39,801 nucleotides of DNA from Solirubrobacteraceae bacterium (GTDB lineage Bacteria > Actinomycetota > Thermoleophilia > Solirubrobacterales > Solirubrobacteraceae): assembly GCA_017882405.1 (NCBI GenBank), contig JADGPO010000146.1, positions 1 through 39,801 of the forward strand. Direction: 5' to 3'. The first letter of the stretch is position 1. The number at the start of each line of letters is the position of its first letter. Below, in pieces: positions 15,019-22,914 of the stretch. The notes under the pieces were generated by a model. It made no database searches, had not been told where the DNA came from, and was given only the letters and a program-made list of their open reading frames with translations. The position numbers and the translations under genes are program-made.

Positions 15019-15929
15019 CTGCCGCCGCCGTCTCTCCTCGCCAGCGAAATCTGGCGGTGCTGTTCGCGCTGGGGTCGATGTCGAGCATCCAGCTGGGGGC
15101 GGCGCTGTCCAATCCACTGTTCGGACGCCTCGGTCCGGCCGGAGTGGTCATGCTGCGCTTGCTGTTCGCCGCCGTCGTGCTGTGTGTAGCCGTGCGCCCG
15201 CCGCTGCGGGGGCGCGACGCCCGCGAGTGGATCGCGCCGGTGGCGCTCGGCGTGACCTCGGGCTTGATGACGCTCGCCTTCTACGGGGCGATCGCCCGGG
15301 TTCCGCAGGGAATCGTGGCGGCGATCGAGTTCACCGGCCCGCTGGCGGTGGCGCTCGCCGGTTCGCGCCGCTGGTTGGACGGGGTCTGGGTGGTGCTCGC
15401 CGCGGGCGGAATCGGCCTGCTCACGCTCGGCCATCCGGTCGGCGGGGCGCTGAACGCGACCGGCGTGCTGCTGGCGTTCGCGGCCGCCGCCGGCTGGGGG
15501 ACCTACATCGTGCTCACCAAGCGCGTCGGCCAGAGCTGGCCCGGTCTGGGCGGCCTGGCGATCTCGATGGCGATCGCGGCGCTCGTCTCGCTGCCGTTCG
15601 GGCTCACGCACTTCGCTCACCGCTACGCGGATCTCGACAAGGATCTCTACGGCCTGGCGCTGGGCCTACTCGTGCCGCTGGCGCCCTACATGCTCGAACT
15701 GGCGGCGCTGCGTCGGCTGCCAACGCGGGTGTTCGGCGTGCTGATGAGCCTGGAGCCGGGGATCGGAGCGCTGCTGGCGCTGGTGATCCTCGGGCAGTCG
15801 CTGGCGCTCGGCGCGGTGGTGGCGATCGCCTTGATCGTCTCGGCGAGCGCGGGCGTGACCCTGACCGCCGATCCCGAGGAGCCCCCGATCGCCGCGGATG
15901 TTCCTATGCTGAGCAATAACCAGGATTAG
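14970..15929 (+). CDS. EamA family transporter (RhtA-like)
   Basis: DMT-superfamily transporter with ten predicted helices in two EamA repeats (first from about LAVLFALGSMSSIQLGAAL; second from about ATGVLLAFAAAAGWGTYIVL). The conserved LEPGIGALLALVILGQ motif near the end resembles the RhtA threonine/homoserine exporter group. Up to 319 codons are open from GTG 14970, but the first 25 or so run through the M24 peptidase scar in another frame and look non-native. GTG 15057, just before the first helix, would give about 290 residues and is a credible alternative start. The C-terminal tail after VTLTADPEEPP is short and soluble. The substrate is not known. Confidence 0.85.
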   Translation: MRDADRLLLLAHALALTAAAVSPRQRNLAVLFALGSMSSIQLGAALSNPLFGRLGPAGVVMLRLLFAAVVLCVAVRPPLRGRDAREWIAPVALGVTSGLMTLAFYGAIARVPQGIVAAIEFTGPLAVALAGSRRWLDGVWVVLAAGGIGLLTLGHPVGGALNATGVLLAFAAAAGWGTYIVLTKRVGQSWPGLGGLAISMAIAALVSLPFGLTHFAHRYADLDKDLYGLALGLLVPLAPYMLELAALRRLPTRVFGVLMSLEPGIGALLALVILGQSLALGAVVAIALIVSASAGVTLTADPEEPPIAADVPMLSNNQD

Positions 15930-16003
15930 CGATCCGGGATACGGAGATTTAGCCATCGGGCAGAATGACAACCAATATGGTCGACAATCAGGAGAGTGTG
16001 ACG

Positions 16004-16672
16004 ATGTCATTGAAGATCGGGTCAACCGCACCAGACTTCGAGGCCCAGACGACCGAGGGCCCCATCAGCTTCCACGACTGGATCGGCGACTCGTGGGCGG
16101 TGCTCTTCTCCCACCCCAAGACCTTCACGCCGATTTGCACCACAGAACTGGGCTACATGGCCAAGATCAAGCCTGAGTTCGACAAGCGCAACGTGCAGAT
16201 CATCGGCCTCTCGGTCGATCCCGCCGACGCGAACGCCGAATGGGCGAAGGACATCGAGGAGACCCAGGGCGCAGCCCCCAACTACCCGATCATCGGGGAT
16301 GAGGACTTCAACGTCTCCAAGCTCTACGACATGCTCCCCGAGGACGTCAGCGGCGACGCGGCCGGCCGCACGCCGGCCGACAATCAGACGGTCCGCAACG
16401 TGTTCGTGATCGGCCCTGACAAGAAGATCAAGCTGATCCTCGTGTACCCGATGACCACCGGACGCAACTTCGACGAGGTCCTGCGGGTGATCGACTCGCT
16501 CCAGTTGACCGCCAACCACAAGGTGGCCACTCCCGTCAACTGGCAGCAGGGCGACAAGGTGATCATTGCCGGCTCGGTCTCCGACGAGGCGGCCAAGGAG
16601 ACCTACCCGGAGGGCTGGGAGTCCCCGAAGCCCTACATTCGGATCGTGCCCTCGCCCGAGCCGGTCAAGTAG
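16004..16672 (+). CDS. 1-Cys peroxiredoxin (Prx6 type)
   Basis: Thiol peroxidase of 222 residues that reduces peroxides in the cytosol. The peroxidatic cysteine lies in FTPICTTELGYMAKI (about Cys46), with the usual preceding FSHPKTFTP. The partner Arg lies in the NQTVRNVFVIGPD segment. The long C-terminal domain with NHKVATPVNWQQGDKVII and KPYIRIVPSP is typical of the Prx6 group, which uses one conserved cysteine. ATG 16004 is preferred because GGAG lies nine bases upstream; an earlier in-frame ATG at 15965 would add 13 residues not typical of the family. It is a stand-alone gene ended by a strong hairpin. Confidence 0.94.
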   Translation: MSLKIGSTAPDFEAQTTEGPISFHDWIGDSWAVLFSHPKTFTPICTTELGYMAKIKPEFDKRNVQIIGLSVDPADANAEWAKDIEETQGAAPNYPIIGDEDFNVSKLYDMLPEDVSGDAAGRTPADNQTVRNVFVIGPDKKIKLILVYPMTTGRNFDEVLRVIDSLQLTANHKVATPVNWQQGDKVIIAGSVSDEAAKETYPEGWESPKPYIRIVPSPEPVK

Positions 16673-16684
16673 CACTCTTCCCCG

Positions 16685-16710
16685 CCCGCCCGCCGACCTC
16701 GGTGGGCGGG
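16685..16710. terminator. GC-rich hairpin between convergent genes
   Basis: CCCGCCC-G-CCG pairs with CGG-T-GGGCGGG around a four-base loop, 12 nt after the peroxiredoxin stop. No T-run follows on either strand, so it is a terminator-like structure rather than a canonical intrinsic terminator. It may serve the convergent copper unit too. Confidence 0.5.
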
Positions 16711-16728
16711 TGCCGCGCTCCTCGCAGT

Positions 16729-16743
16729 ACTAGACGGTCTAGT
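16729..16743. promoter_or_regulatory. Perfect palindrome, TetR-type operator-like
   Basis: ACTAGAC-G-GTCTAGT is a perfect inverted repeat resembling operators of TetR-family repressors. It lies between the ends of two convergent genes with no TetR gene nearby, so it may be left from a lost gene, or function is absent. Confidence 0.45.
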
Positions 16744-16767
16744 CCAGTTCGGGGGCGCCGGCGCGGG

Positions 16768-16875
16768 TCAGGAGAGGACGGAGCGGACCACGTCGATCGC
16801 TAGCACCGCGGCCGCGATCCCCGCCGCCAGCGCGAGCACGGCCATGCTGAGTCGCAGGGCGATCGAGGGGCTCAT
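16768..16875 (-). CDS. Small single-helix membrane protein (35 aa)
   Basis: The 35-residue open frame MSPSIALRLSMAVLALAAGI followed by AAAVLAIDVVRSVLS is almost entirely one transmembrane helix. Its ATG overlaps the stop of the CopC-CopD gene by four bases, like the other junctions in this unit, which argues that it is real. It may be an accessory or stabilising subunit of the membrane copper protein. No family is recognised. Confidence 0.55.
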   Translation of the reverse strand: MSPSIALRLSMAVLALAAGIAAAVLAIDVVRSVLS

Positions 16876-18656
16876 CCGTTGGCCTCGTCGACGATCAGGG
16901 CGGTGAACTGCCGGCCGCCGGGTGGGGTGACGCTGAACGACAGGCCCCACTTGCCGACCATGATCAGGGCCGGCGCACGGCGGGCGTAGACGCCGGGCAG
17001 GGTCTCGGTCAGCTGATATTGCTGCTGGGGCATCTGCATCTCCAGGTGATTGAAGGTCAGGGTCACGTCGGCGTGGCGCACGGGCCGGCCACCCTTGGTG
17101 ATTCGCAGCGCGAACGAGTCGGGCGCGGCCGCCTTGTTGGGGGAGACCAGCACCTGCAGCCGGTAGCCGGCGCGCTGCACCGCCTCGGCCACCCGTCCCG
17201 GTCCGACCGACGCCACGGCCGAGTCCTGCAGCGCGAACGCCGGCGGCGGGGGAGCCAGGCTGGAGAGCAGCGCGGCAACGAACACCGCTCCGGCGACGAG
17301 CACCGCCTCGCCCGCGATCAGCCTGCGCAGCAGGGAAGCGGCGCCCGCGCCATCGCCGTCGCCGCCGCGCCCGCCAGTGCCGCCGTCGCCTCCGGGGCCG
17401 CCGGCGCGCGTGCCCGCCGCGACCAGCCGCGGCCTGGCCCTCAGCAGGTTGCCGGAGGCCAGCGCCACCGCCGCCAACAGGATCGCGATCTTGACCAGGA
17501 TGGCCACGCCGTAACCGGTGTCCCACAGCGCGTCGAGGGCCGGCATGTGGTCGATCGTGGCGATCGTCCCGGTGGTCAGCAGCACCGCCACCGAGGCCAG
17601 CGCCAGCGCCGAGAAGCGGGGCACCACCAGCGAGAGCGCGGCCACCCGGCGACCCGCGCCGAAGGTCATCCACAGCACCAGCAGCCCCACCAGCCCGCCC
17701 AGCCACAGCGAGCCGGAGATCAGGTGCAGCCAGTCGACCGGCACCGAGACTCCGCGCGGCGACGTCTGCCCGGCGTGTCCGATCGCGCCCGGGATCACCA
17801 GCGTGGCGGCGGCGGCCAGCAGCGCTCCGGTCTGGGCCATCAGCTCGGCCAGCGAGCGGCGCTCCCGTTGAGGCCGGTCGACGTACAGCGCGATCCACGA
17901 GGCCACGCAGAACAGGGCGAAGCACAGCATCATGTCGACGTAGCCGCGTCCGAAGGCGGTCACGCGGAACAGGGGCACCAGTGCCCCTAGGTCGAACACG
18001 GAGCGCAGCGAGTCGGCGGCGATCGCGAAGTCCAGGTAGACGGGAATCGCCAGCACGCCGATCACCGACGCCACCACGAAGGCCACCGACAGCGCCCGCA
18101 GGCCCGTCCCCTCCACCCGGCGGGGCAGCGAGCGGGCCAGCAGGAAGCGCAGCGCGAACAGCCCGATCGCGACCATCACCGACAGCAGCATCACCCAGCG
18201 CGCGATCAGCAGGTTCGGCGCGGTGGCGCCCTCGGAGATGCTGGGTACCGCGAACTTCGGCGCCGGTCCGGGGGTCGGACCGACCGCATAGGTGAACGCC
18301 CCCTGCACAGGGTGGCCGTCGACCGAGATCGCGCGCCAGTAGATCAGGTACCAGCCCTCGGGCAGGTGGGGGCGCAGCCCCACCACCAGCGTGTCGGGGT
18401 CCGACGCCGAGCGGTGCACCGGCGCGGTCGTCTCCTGGTGGCCGTCGACGTTGGTGACCGAGATGATCGCGAAGCGGGGCTCGACGGCCTCGTCGTAGGT
18501 GAGTGACACGTTTCGGGGCGCCGCGTTCAGCACGCCGCTGGGCGCCGGCGCCGTTCTGATCAGGTACGCGTGGGCCGAGGCGGCGGTCGGTATGACCAGG
18601 CAGATCGCGCCGGCCACGCCCACCAGCACGCCGACGATCCGCCCGCGACGCGTCAC
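16872..18656 (-). CDS. CopC-CopD fusion copper resistance/transport protein
   Basis: Membrane protein of 594 residues in three parts. A signal peptide (cleavage after ASA, about residue 28) exposes an N-terminal histidine, the usual first copper ligand of CopC. A CopC domain (about 29-125) has the second histidine region in SVDGHPVQGAF. A CopD domain (about 150-420) has eight or so helices with VDWLHLISGSLWLGGL and ATIDHMPALDALWDTGYG. A Gly-rich linker and another helix lead to a C-terminal extracytoplasmic domain (about 485-590, YRLQVLVSPNKAAAPDSFAL), similar to FixH/YtkA-like folds. It likely binds periplasmic-side copper and moves it across the membrane. GTG 18656 overlaps the stop of the YcnI gene. 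Confidence 0.9.
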   Translation of the reverse strand: MTRRGRIVGVLVGVAGAICLVIPTAASAHAYLIRTAPAPSGVLNAAPRNVSLTYDEAVEPRFAIISVTNVDGHQETTAPVHRSASDPDTLVVGLRPHLPEGWYLIYWRAISVDGHPVQGAFTYAVGPTPGPAPKFAVPSISEGATAPNLLIARWVMLLSVMVAIGLFALRFLLARSLPRRVEGTGLRALSVAFVVASVIGVLAIPVYLDFAIAADSLRSVFDLGALVPLFRVTAFGRGYVDMMLCFALFCVASWIALYVDRPQRERRSLAELMAQTGALLAAAATLVIPGAIGHAGQTSPRGVSVPVDWLHLISGSLWLGGLVGLLVLWMTFGAGRRVAALSLVVPRFSALALASVAVLLTTGTIATIDHMPALDALWDTGYGVAILVKIAILLAAVALASGNLLRARPRLVAAGTRAGGPGGDGGTGGRGGDGDGAGAASLLRRLIAGEAVLVAGAVFVAALLSSLAPPPPAFALQDSAVASVGPGRVAEAVQRAGYRLQVLVSPNKAAAPDSFALRITKGGRPVRHADVTLTFNHLEMQMPQQQYQLTETLPGVYARRAPALIMVGKWGLSFSVTPPGGRQFTALIVDEANG

Positions 18657-19279
18657 GCCAGGCTCCTCCCGCCGCCGCCGTCGCCCCCGCCGCGGCCAAC
18701 CAGCGCGACCCCGGCCGCCGCCAGCCCGAGCACGCCGACCACCAGGGCGACGATCGTCAGCGCCGAGGTACCGACGCCTCCACCGCCGCCCAGCGACTTC
18801 TTGACCTGGATCGTGGGTGCCGGCGACTCCGAGGACTCAGAGCCCGTCCACTCGACGATCGAGCCGTCGGAGTAGGTCTGTCGCACGCGGAAGGTGTAGT
18901 TCCTGGCCGTCGCCGGCTCGGCGAGGAACTGAAACAGCGAGTCCTCTCCGGTGGGTGTCCGGCCGCCCGTCCAGCTGACCCTCTGCACGACCGCCGAATC
19001 GCCGGAGCCGGTCGACTGGACCTGCTGGCGCCAGCCCGGTGGCGGGGGTGCGAACGAGTCGATCCCGAAGCCGCTGGGCACGGTGAGGACGATCTTGGAG
19101 GTCGTCACCCCGGCCTTCTCGGTGGGCACCGCCAGGCTGTAGAGCTGCAACTGGCCCGATACCGACACGGCGGGGCTGACGCGGGCGTGTCCGAGCGCGA
19201 GCGCGGGGGCGGCGAGCAGTGCGATGAGTGCCAGGACGACGGCCCGCGAGGCCCGCCCGAGCACGATGTGACGCTTCAC
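18653..19279 (-). CDS. YcnI family (DUF1775) copper-binding protein
   Basis: Exported, membrane-anchored protein of 208 residues. A signal peptide ends near ALALGHA. The following HARVSPAVSVSGQLQLYSLAVP is the conserved YcnI start, whose first histidine binds copper in known members. The beta-rich domain continues with VPSGFGIDSFAPPPPGW, the family's conserved Trp region. After a Gly-rich linker a C-terminal helix (ALTIVALVVGVLGLAAAGVAL) anchors it in the membrane. GTG 19279 is selected because AGGAGG lies ten bases before it; an earlier in-frame start at 19342 would put 21 polar residues before the signal peptide. It overlaps the CopC-CopD gene by four bases, and the pair is a standard association. 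Confidence 0.9.
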   Translation of the reverse strand: MKRHIVLGRASRAVVLALIALLAAPALALGHARVSPAVSVSGQLQLYSLAVPTEKAGVTTSKIVLTVPSGFGIDSFAPPPPGWRQQVQSTGSGDSAVVQRVSWTGGRTPTGEDSLFQFLAEPATARNYTFRVRQTYSDGSIVEWTGSESSESPAPTIQVKKSLGGGGGVGTSALTIVALVVGVLGLAAAGVALVGRGGGDGGGGRSLA

Positions 19280-19343
19280 GTTGTCTGATCCTCCTTTGGT
19301 TGGCTGACGTCGAGGCGCGTCGGGATATTCCCGACGCCGCATG

Positions 19344-19952
19344 TCAGCCGGGAGGACCGCGGCCGCACCAGCCGAGCGCGAGCGGCGCCAAGCGGGGCAG
19401 CAGCGCGTCCACCGGGCGTGCCGGGCGTGTGGGCCGGGCGGACGCCGCGGGAAAACGACGAGCGTGGCGAGCGCCGACCTCGTGCAGCAGCCAGCGGGCG
19501 CCGTGCAGCAGCGCGGCCAGCACCAGCCCCACGCACAGCGCCGCCGGGATCGCCCACCAGCCGCCGTAGCCGAAGGTCCCGGGCAGGCCGCCCGGGTGGC
19601 CGGTGGCGAACAGACCCTCGAGGAGCTCCTGGCTGGCGTAGATCACGATCAGGCAGACCGAGCAGGTCAGCCACAGCCACAGCAGCGAGAACCCGTAGCG
19701 CGGCAGCGTGGTCTGGCCCGACAGCGCGCGGCCCAGCGACGACAGGAACGCCCCGGCCGCAAGGCCGAGCCCCAGCACCAGCCACGGCGCGAAGGAGTGC
19801 AGGTAGGAGTGCCCCTGGCGCTGCAACTCGGCGCTCGCCCCGGTGCCGAAGGCCAGCAGGTAGCGGAGCTGGTGGACGGCGAAGGCGGCGATGGGCACGA
19901 CCGCCGCTCGCGCCACGCTGTGGCCGATCGCTCGCCGCCTCGGCGCTCCCAT
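19344..19952 (-). CDS. Hypothetical four-helix membrane protein
   Basis: Integral membrane protein of about 202 residues, not assigned to a family. Four hydrophobic helices are seen: AAVVPIAAFAVHQLRYLLAF, SFAPWLVLGLGLAAGAFLSS, FSLLWLWLTCSVCLIVIYAS and WWAIPAALCVGLVLAALLHG. Histidines at or near helix ends (HQLRY, GHSYLHSF) could bind a metal or heme, but this is only a suggestion. The C-terminal 45 residues are Arg/Pro/Ala-rich and probably disordered. Its ATG overlaps the SDR stop by four bases, and it lies 64 nt upstream of YcnI, so it belongs to the copper-type unit. Confidence 0.7.
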   Translation of the reverse strand: MGAPRRRAIGHSVARAAVVPIAAFAVHQLRYLLAFGTGASAELQRQGHSYLHSFAPWLVLGLGLAAGAFLSSLGRALSGQTTLPRYGFSLLWLWLTCSVCLIVIYASQELLEGLFATGHPGGLPGTFGYGGWWAIPAALCVGLVLAALLHGARWLLHEVGARHARRFPAASARPTRPARPVDALLPRLAPLALGWCGRGPPG

Positions 19953-20725
19953 CAGGACGCCCCGCTGAACAGGTCGAGCGTTCGGGCCATGCCGCCGTCG
20001 GCGGAGATCGTCTCGCCGGTGACGAAACGCGCCGCGTCGGAGGCGAGGAACACCACCACGTCGGCCACGTCGTCGGGCGTCGACCAGCGGCGCAGCGGCG
20101 TCTGGGCCTCCACCATCTCGACCACGCCGGGGATCGCCTTGTTCCGGGCCCACATGTTGGTGTCCACCACGCCGGGAGCCACCGAGTTGACGCGGATCCC
20201 GTGGGGCCCGAGCTCGATCGCCAGCGCGCGGGTGGCGGCGTCGATCGCGCCCTTGGTGGCGGCGTAGACGTTGCGATGTGGCGTCCCGACGACGCCCGAG
20301 ACCGACGACAGGCTGATGATCGAGCCGCGCCCGCGCTCGGTCATCCCGGGGGCCAGCGCCACCACCAGCAGCAGCGGCGCGCGGACGTTGACGGCGTACA
20401 TCCCGTCGATCACCTCGGCGTCGACGTCGCGCAGCAACATCCGCCCGCCCAGCGCGGCGTTGTTGACGAGCACGTCCACCCGGCCGAGCTGCGCCTCGGC
20501 CTCGGCCGCCAGGCGCTCCGGCGCGTTGCGGTCGGCGAGATCGACCTCGATCACCACAGGGTCGTTGCTCAGCCCGGCCGCCACGTCGGCGAGCGCGTCG
20601 CCCGTACGGGCCGCCAGGGCCACCCGTGCTCCCGTCCGATCCAGCGCGGCGGCGATCGCTGCTCCGATCCCGCGGGAGGCGCCGGTCACCAGCGCGGTGC
20701 GACCCTGCAGCGAGAACGGCGTCAT
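19952..20725 (-). CDS. SDR family oxidoreductase (FabG-like)
   Basis: Classical short-chain dehydrogenase of 257 residues. The cofactor motif TGASRGIGAAI (about residues 14-24) is followed by VDLADRN, VNNAALGG, the catalytic Ser in SLSSVSG and the Tyr-Lys pair in YAATKGAID. The C-terminal VAPGVVDTNMW and SADGG segments are typical. An Arg in AARTGD after the second strand hints at NADP preference. The substrate is unknown. It is the first gene of the minus-strand unit that runs into the membrane protein and copper genes, and is divergent from the P450 scar 50 nt away. Confidence 0.9.
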   Translation of the reverse strand: MTPFSLQGRTALVTGASRGIGAAIAAALDRTGARVALAARTGDALADVAAGLSNDPVVIEVDLADRNAPERLAAEAEAQLGRVDVLVNNAALGGRMLLRDVDAEVIDGMYAVNVRAPLLLVVALAPGMTERGRGSIISLSSVSGVVGTPHRNVYAATKGAIDAATRALAIELGPHGIRVNSVAPGVVDTNMWARNKAIPGVVEMVEAQTPLRRWSTPDDVADVVVFLASDAARFVTGETISADGGMARTLDLFSGAS

Positions 20726-20775
20726 CGCGCCTGAGACTACCGGCGGCCCGCACCGTGCGGGTACAGTGCCGCCCC

Positions 20776-20952
20776 GTGGCGGCCTCGGACATCAGCGGAG
20801 TCGACGATGCCGACCTCGGGTCGCTGGAGTTCTGGGGCCGGCCGGCGGAGGAGCGCGACCGCTACTTCGAGCTGCTGGGCGATCGCGAGCTGGGCAGCGC
20901 CTTCATCCACGGCATCCAGCGGATGCCGTGCACGTTCGCCTCGAGGGCCTGA
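20776..20952 (+). pseudogene. Scar of a cytochrome P450 gene
   Basis: A 58-codon open frame joins two ends of a P450. The first part, DLGSLEFWGRPAEERDRYFE, resembles the N-terminal helix of many actinobacterial P450s. The last part, SAFIHGIQRMPCTF, resembles their final strand. The roughly 340 codons between, including the heme-cysteine loop, are missing. The junction falls around LLGDRELGS and keeps the frame. It may be translated as a short peptide but cannot bind heme. Confidence 0.7.
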
Positions 20953-20959
20953 CCCGGCG

Positions 20960-21727
20960 TCAGTCGGGGGGCCGGGGATCGCCGGGGTGCGGCCGGCGCC
21001 CGGCAGTGTGCTCGAAGAACGCCGTCACCCAGTCGGGGTCGACGGGGGACACGAGCGAGCCATCGAGGTGGTCGTCGAGATTGGGAAAGCCCGAGCCACG
21101 CAGCTCGGCCAGCGCCGCGGTCCGGTCGTAGCTCGTCTCGCGCAGCTGCGGCGCGCCGTCGGCCACCAGCATCCAGAACGCATCCGGGCTTCCCTCGTAC
21201 GGGAGCCCGATGCTTCCGGCGTTGGCATAGACGACCCCCTCACGCGCGTGACGGATCAGCTGCTGATGGGTGTGCCCGCCCACGACCAGCGCCTCGGGCA
21301 CGGCGGCCAGCGCCTCGGCGAGCGCCCCGTCCGGTGTGCCGCGGGTGAGAATCTCATCGTCGCGCCGCGGCGAGCCGTGGCAGAAGCACACGCCGTCCAG
21401 CGTCAGCGCGATCGGCCAGACGGCCAGCGCATCTCGCCACCGGCGGTCCAGCTGGCCCGAGCTCCAGGCGGCGGCGCGGCCGGCTGCATCGTCGGAGATC
21501 TCCGCGCCGTCGAACACCGCCACCGTCTCGCGCTCGCTGTTGCCGGCGATCCAGTGCACGGGCTCGGGGCGGGCGGATAGCAGCTCCAGCGCGTCACGGG
21601 TCAGCGGCCCGCCGCAGACGTCGCCGGCGACGACGATCGCGTCCACCGGCTCTGAGTCCAGCTGCGCCGCCACCGCACGCAGGGCGGGCAGGTTCCCATG
21701 CACGTCGGCCAGCACCGCGATGCGCAC
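20960..21727 (-). CDS. Metallophosphoesterase (YfcE/calcineurin-like)
   Basis: Phosphoesterase of 255 residues with the full set of di-metal motifs in order: DVHGN (residues 8-12), GDVCGG, GNSE, CHGSP and GGHTHQQ. The layout matches the MPP group that includes YfcE and related phosphodiesterases. The substrate cannot be predicted. The start MRIAVLADVHGN puts the first motif directly at the N-terminus, as in relatives. The last 20 residues are Pro/Arg/Asp-rich. It starts ten bases after the stop of the epoxide-hydrolase-like gene and is probably co-transcribed with it. Confidence 0.9.
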   Translation of the reverse strand: MRIAVLADVHGNLPALRAVAAQLDSEPVDAIVVAGDVCGGPLTRDALELLSARPEPVHWIAGNSERETVAVFDGAEISDDAAGRAAAWSSGQLDRRWRDALAVWPIALTLDGVCFCHGSPRRDDEILTRGTPDGALAEALAAVPEALVVGGHTHQQLIRHAREGVVYANAGSIGLPYEGSPDAFWMLVADGAPQLRETSYDRTAALAELRGSGFPNLDDHLDGSLVSPVDPDWVTAFFEHTAGRRPHPGDPRPPD

Positions 21728-21737
21728 GCCAACCCAC

Positions 21738-22607
21738 CTAGTCCGAGAAGAACTCGGTCAGCAGCCGGTTGACGGTGTCGGGCTGGTCGTGCTGGACCCA
21801 GTGTGACGCGTCCAGGCGCTCGACGCGATCCAGCGCCGGGACGTCCCGGCGCTCGGGCTCGGCCAGCTCGGCCCCCAGGTGCCGGTCGCGCTCGCCCCAG
21901 ATCACGAGCGTGGGCGCGACGATCGGACGGATCCCGGCCTCCGCTTGACCGGGCGTCCGGCGAAACGCTGCGCGGTAGTAGTTGAGCATCGCGGTGGCGG
22001 CGCCGCCCCGCCCCCAGGCCTCGACGTAGCGCTCGATGTCGGCGGGCGAGAACGCTCCGGGGCGCGCATCGTGCTCGAAGTTGTCCCGAAAGCCCTGCCA
22101 GCGGTTGTGGGCGAGCAGCCGCTCGGGCAGCCAGGGCAGCTGGAAGAAGAACATGTACCACGACTTGCGCAGCTGGCGAGCGGTGCGCAGCCCCTGCAGC
22201 AGCCGCCGGGGGTGGGGGACGTTGAGGATCGCCAGACGTTCCACCACGTCCGGGCGGGTGAAGGCGGTGGCCCACGCCACCGCGGCGCCCCAGTCGTGGC
22301 CGGCGAGCATGGCGCGCGCCGCGCCGCGCTCTCCGATCAGGTCGCTCACGTCCTGGGTCAGATGCTGAATGTCGTAGGCGGCCACCCCCGCCGGGCGGGA
22401 GGAGAGGTTGTAGCCGCGCATGTCGGGCGCCACCACGTGGAAGCCGGCAGCCGCCAGGGCGGGGATCTGTGCGCGCCAGCCGTACCAGAACTCCGGAAAG
22501 CCGTGCAGGAGCACCACCAGCGGCCCCTCACCCGCTTCGACGTAGTGCAGACGCACCTCCGACAACTCGGCATAGCCGTGGCGCAGCTCGGCATCCTCGA
22601 CGCTCAT
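21738..22607 (-). CDS. Alpha/beta hydrolase, epoxide hydrolase-like
   Basis: Hydrolase of 289 residues of the epoxide hydrolase/haloalkane dehalogenase type. The oxyanion motif HGFPEFWYGWR is followed by the nucleophile elbow GHDWGAA, where Asp is the attacking residue in this group, then a cap region (WLPERLLAHNRWQGF), GERDRHLG and the His loop SHWVQHDQP. A tyrosine (NYYRAAFR) in the cap fits the ring-opening Tyr of epoxide hydrolases. The ATG at 22607 (MSVEDAELRHGYAEL) is preferred; upstream codons are shadow of a cyclase fragment in another frame. Confidence 0.9.
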   Translation of the reverse strand: MSVEDAELRHGYAELSEVRLHYVEAGEGPLVVLLHGFPEFWYGWRAQIPALAAAGFHVVAPDMRGYNLSSRPAGVAAYDIQHLTQDVSDLIGERGAARAMLAGHDWGAAVAWATAFTRPDVVERLAILNVPHPRRLLQGLRTARQLRKSWYMFFFQLPWLPERLLAHNRWQGFRDNFEHDARPGAFSPADIERYVEAWGRGGAATAMLNYYRAAFRRTPGQAEAGIRPIVAPTLVIWGERDRHLGAELAEPERRDVPALDRVERLDASHWVQHDQPDTVNRLLTEFFSD

Positions 22608-22855
22608 CGCGCCCGAGGATGCCGGATCGTCTCCCGGCGTGCGCGCCGACTCGTCAGCTGCGCGCCATTGCCGAGGAGCTGCCCGAGCACTTTCGTCGCG
22701 AACGTGTCCAGCGACATCTGATCGATCCGGGGAGCATCGTCTGGCCGATCGAGGTGGCTGATCGCGTCCACGTGGGTCGGGCCGTGGTCGCACATGGTCA
22801 GCCCCAGGCTCTGATACGAGAAGCCGCTGTCGAAGTTCGGCGCCGTCTGCTCGTC
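22604..22855 (-). pseudogene. Fragment of a cyclase family (kynurenine formamidase-like) gene
   Basis: The frame reads EQTAPNFDSGFSYQSLGLTM, then CDHGPTHVDAISHLDRPDD and APRIDQMSLDTF. This matches the metal-binding HxGTHVDxxxH region and following segment of cyclase/kynurenine formamidase proteins. A stop codon lies just upstream and no proper start precedes it. The sequence then leaves the family (ATKVLGQLLGNGAQLTS) and ends at 22604, so most of the protein is gone. An ATG at 22795 could start a 63-residue peptide, but it would lack the fold. Confidence 0.65.
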
Positions 22856-22914
22856 TTACGGGTCGGGGCGCGCCACCGCATGGTGGTCATGTCTACCACC
22901 GTTACTCTTAACGG

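Noticed and set aside
16876..18699. Long minus-strand frame continuing upstream of the 35-residue membrane peptide
   Set aside because: It is the CopC-CopD gene in another frame. Only the last 35 codons, after the CopC-CopD stop, look real.
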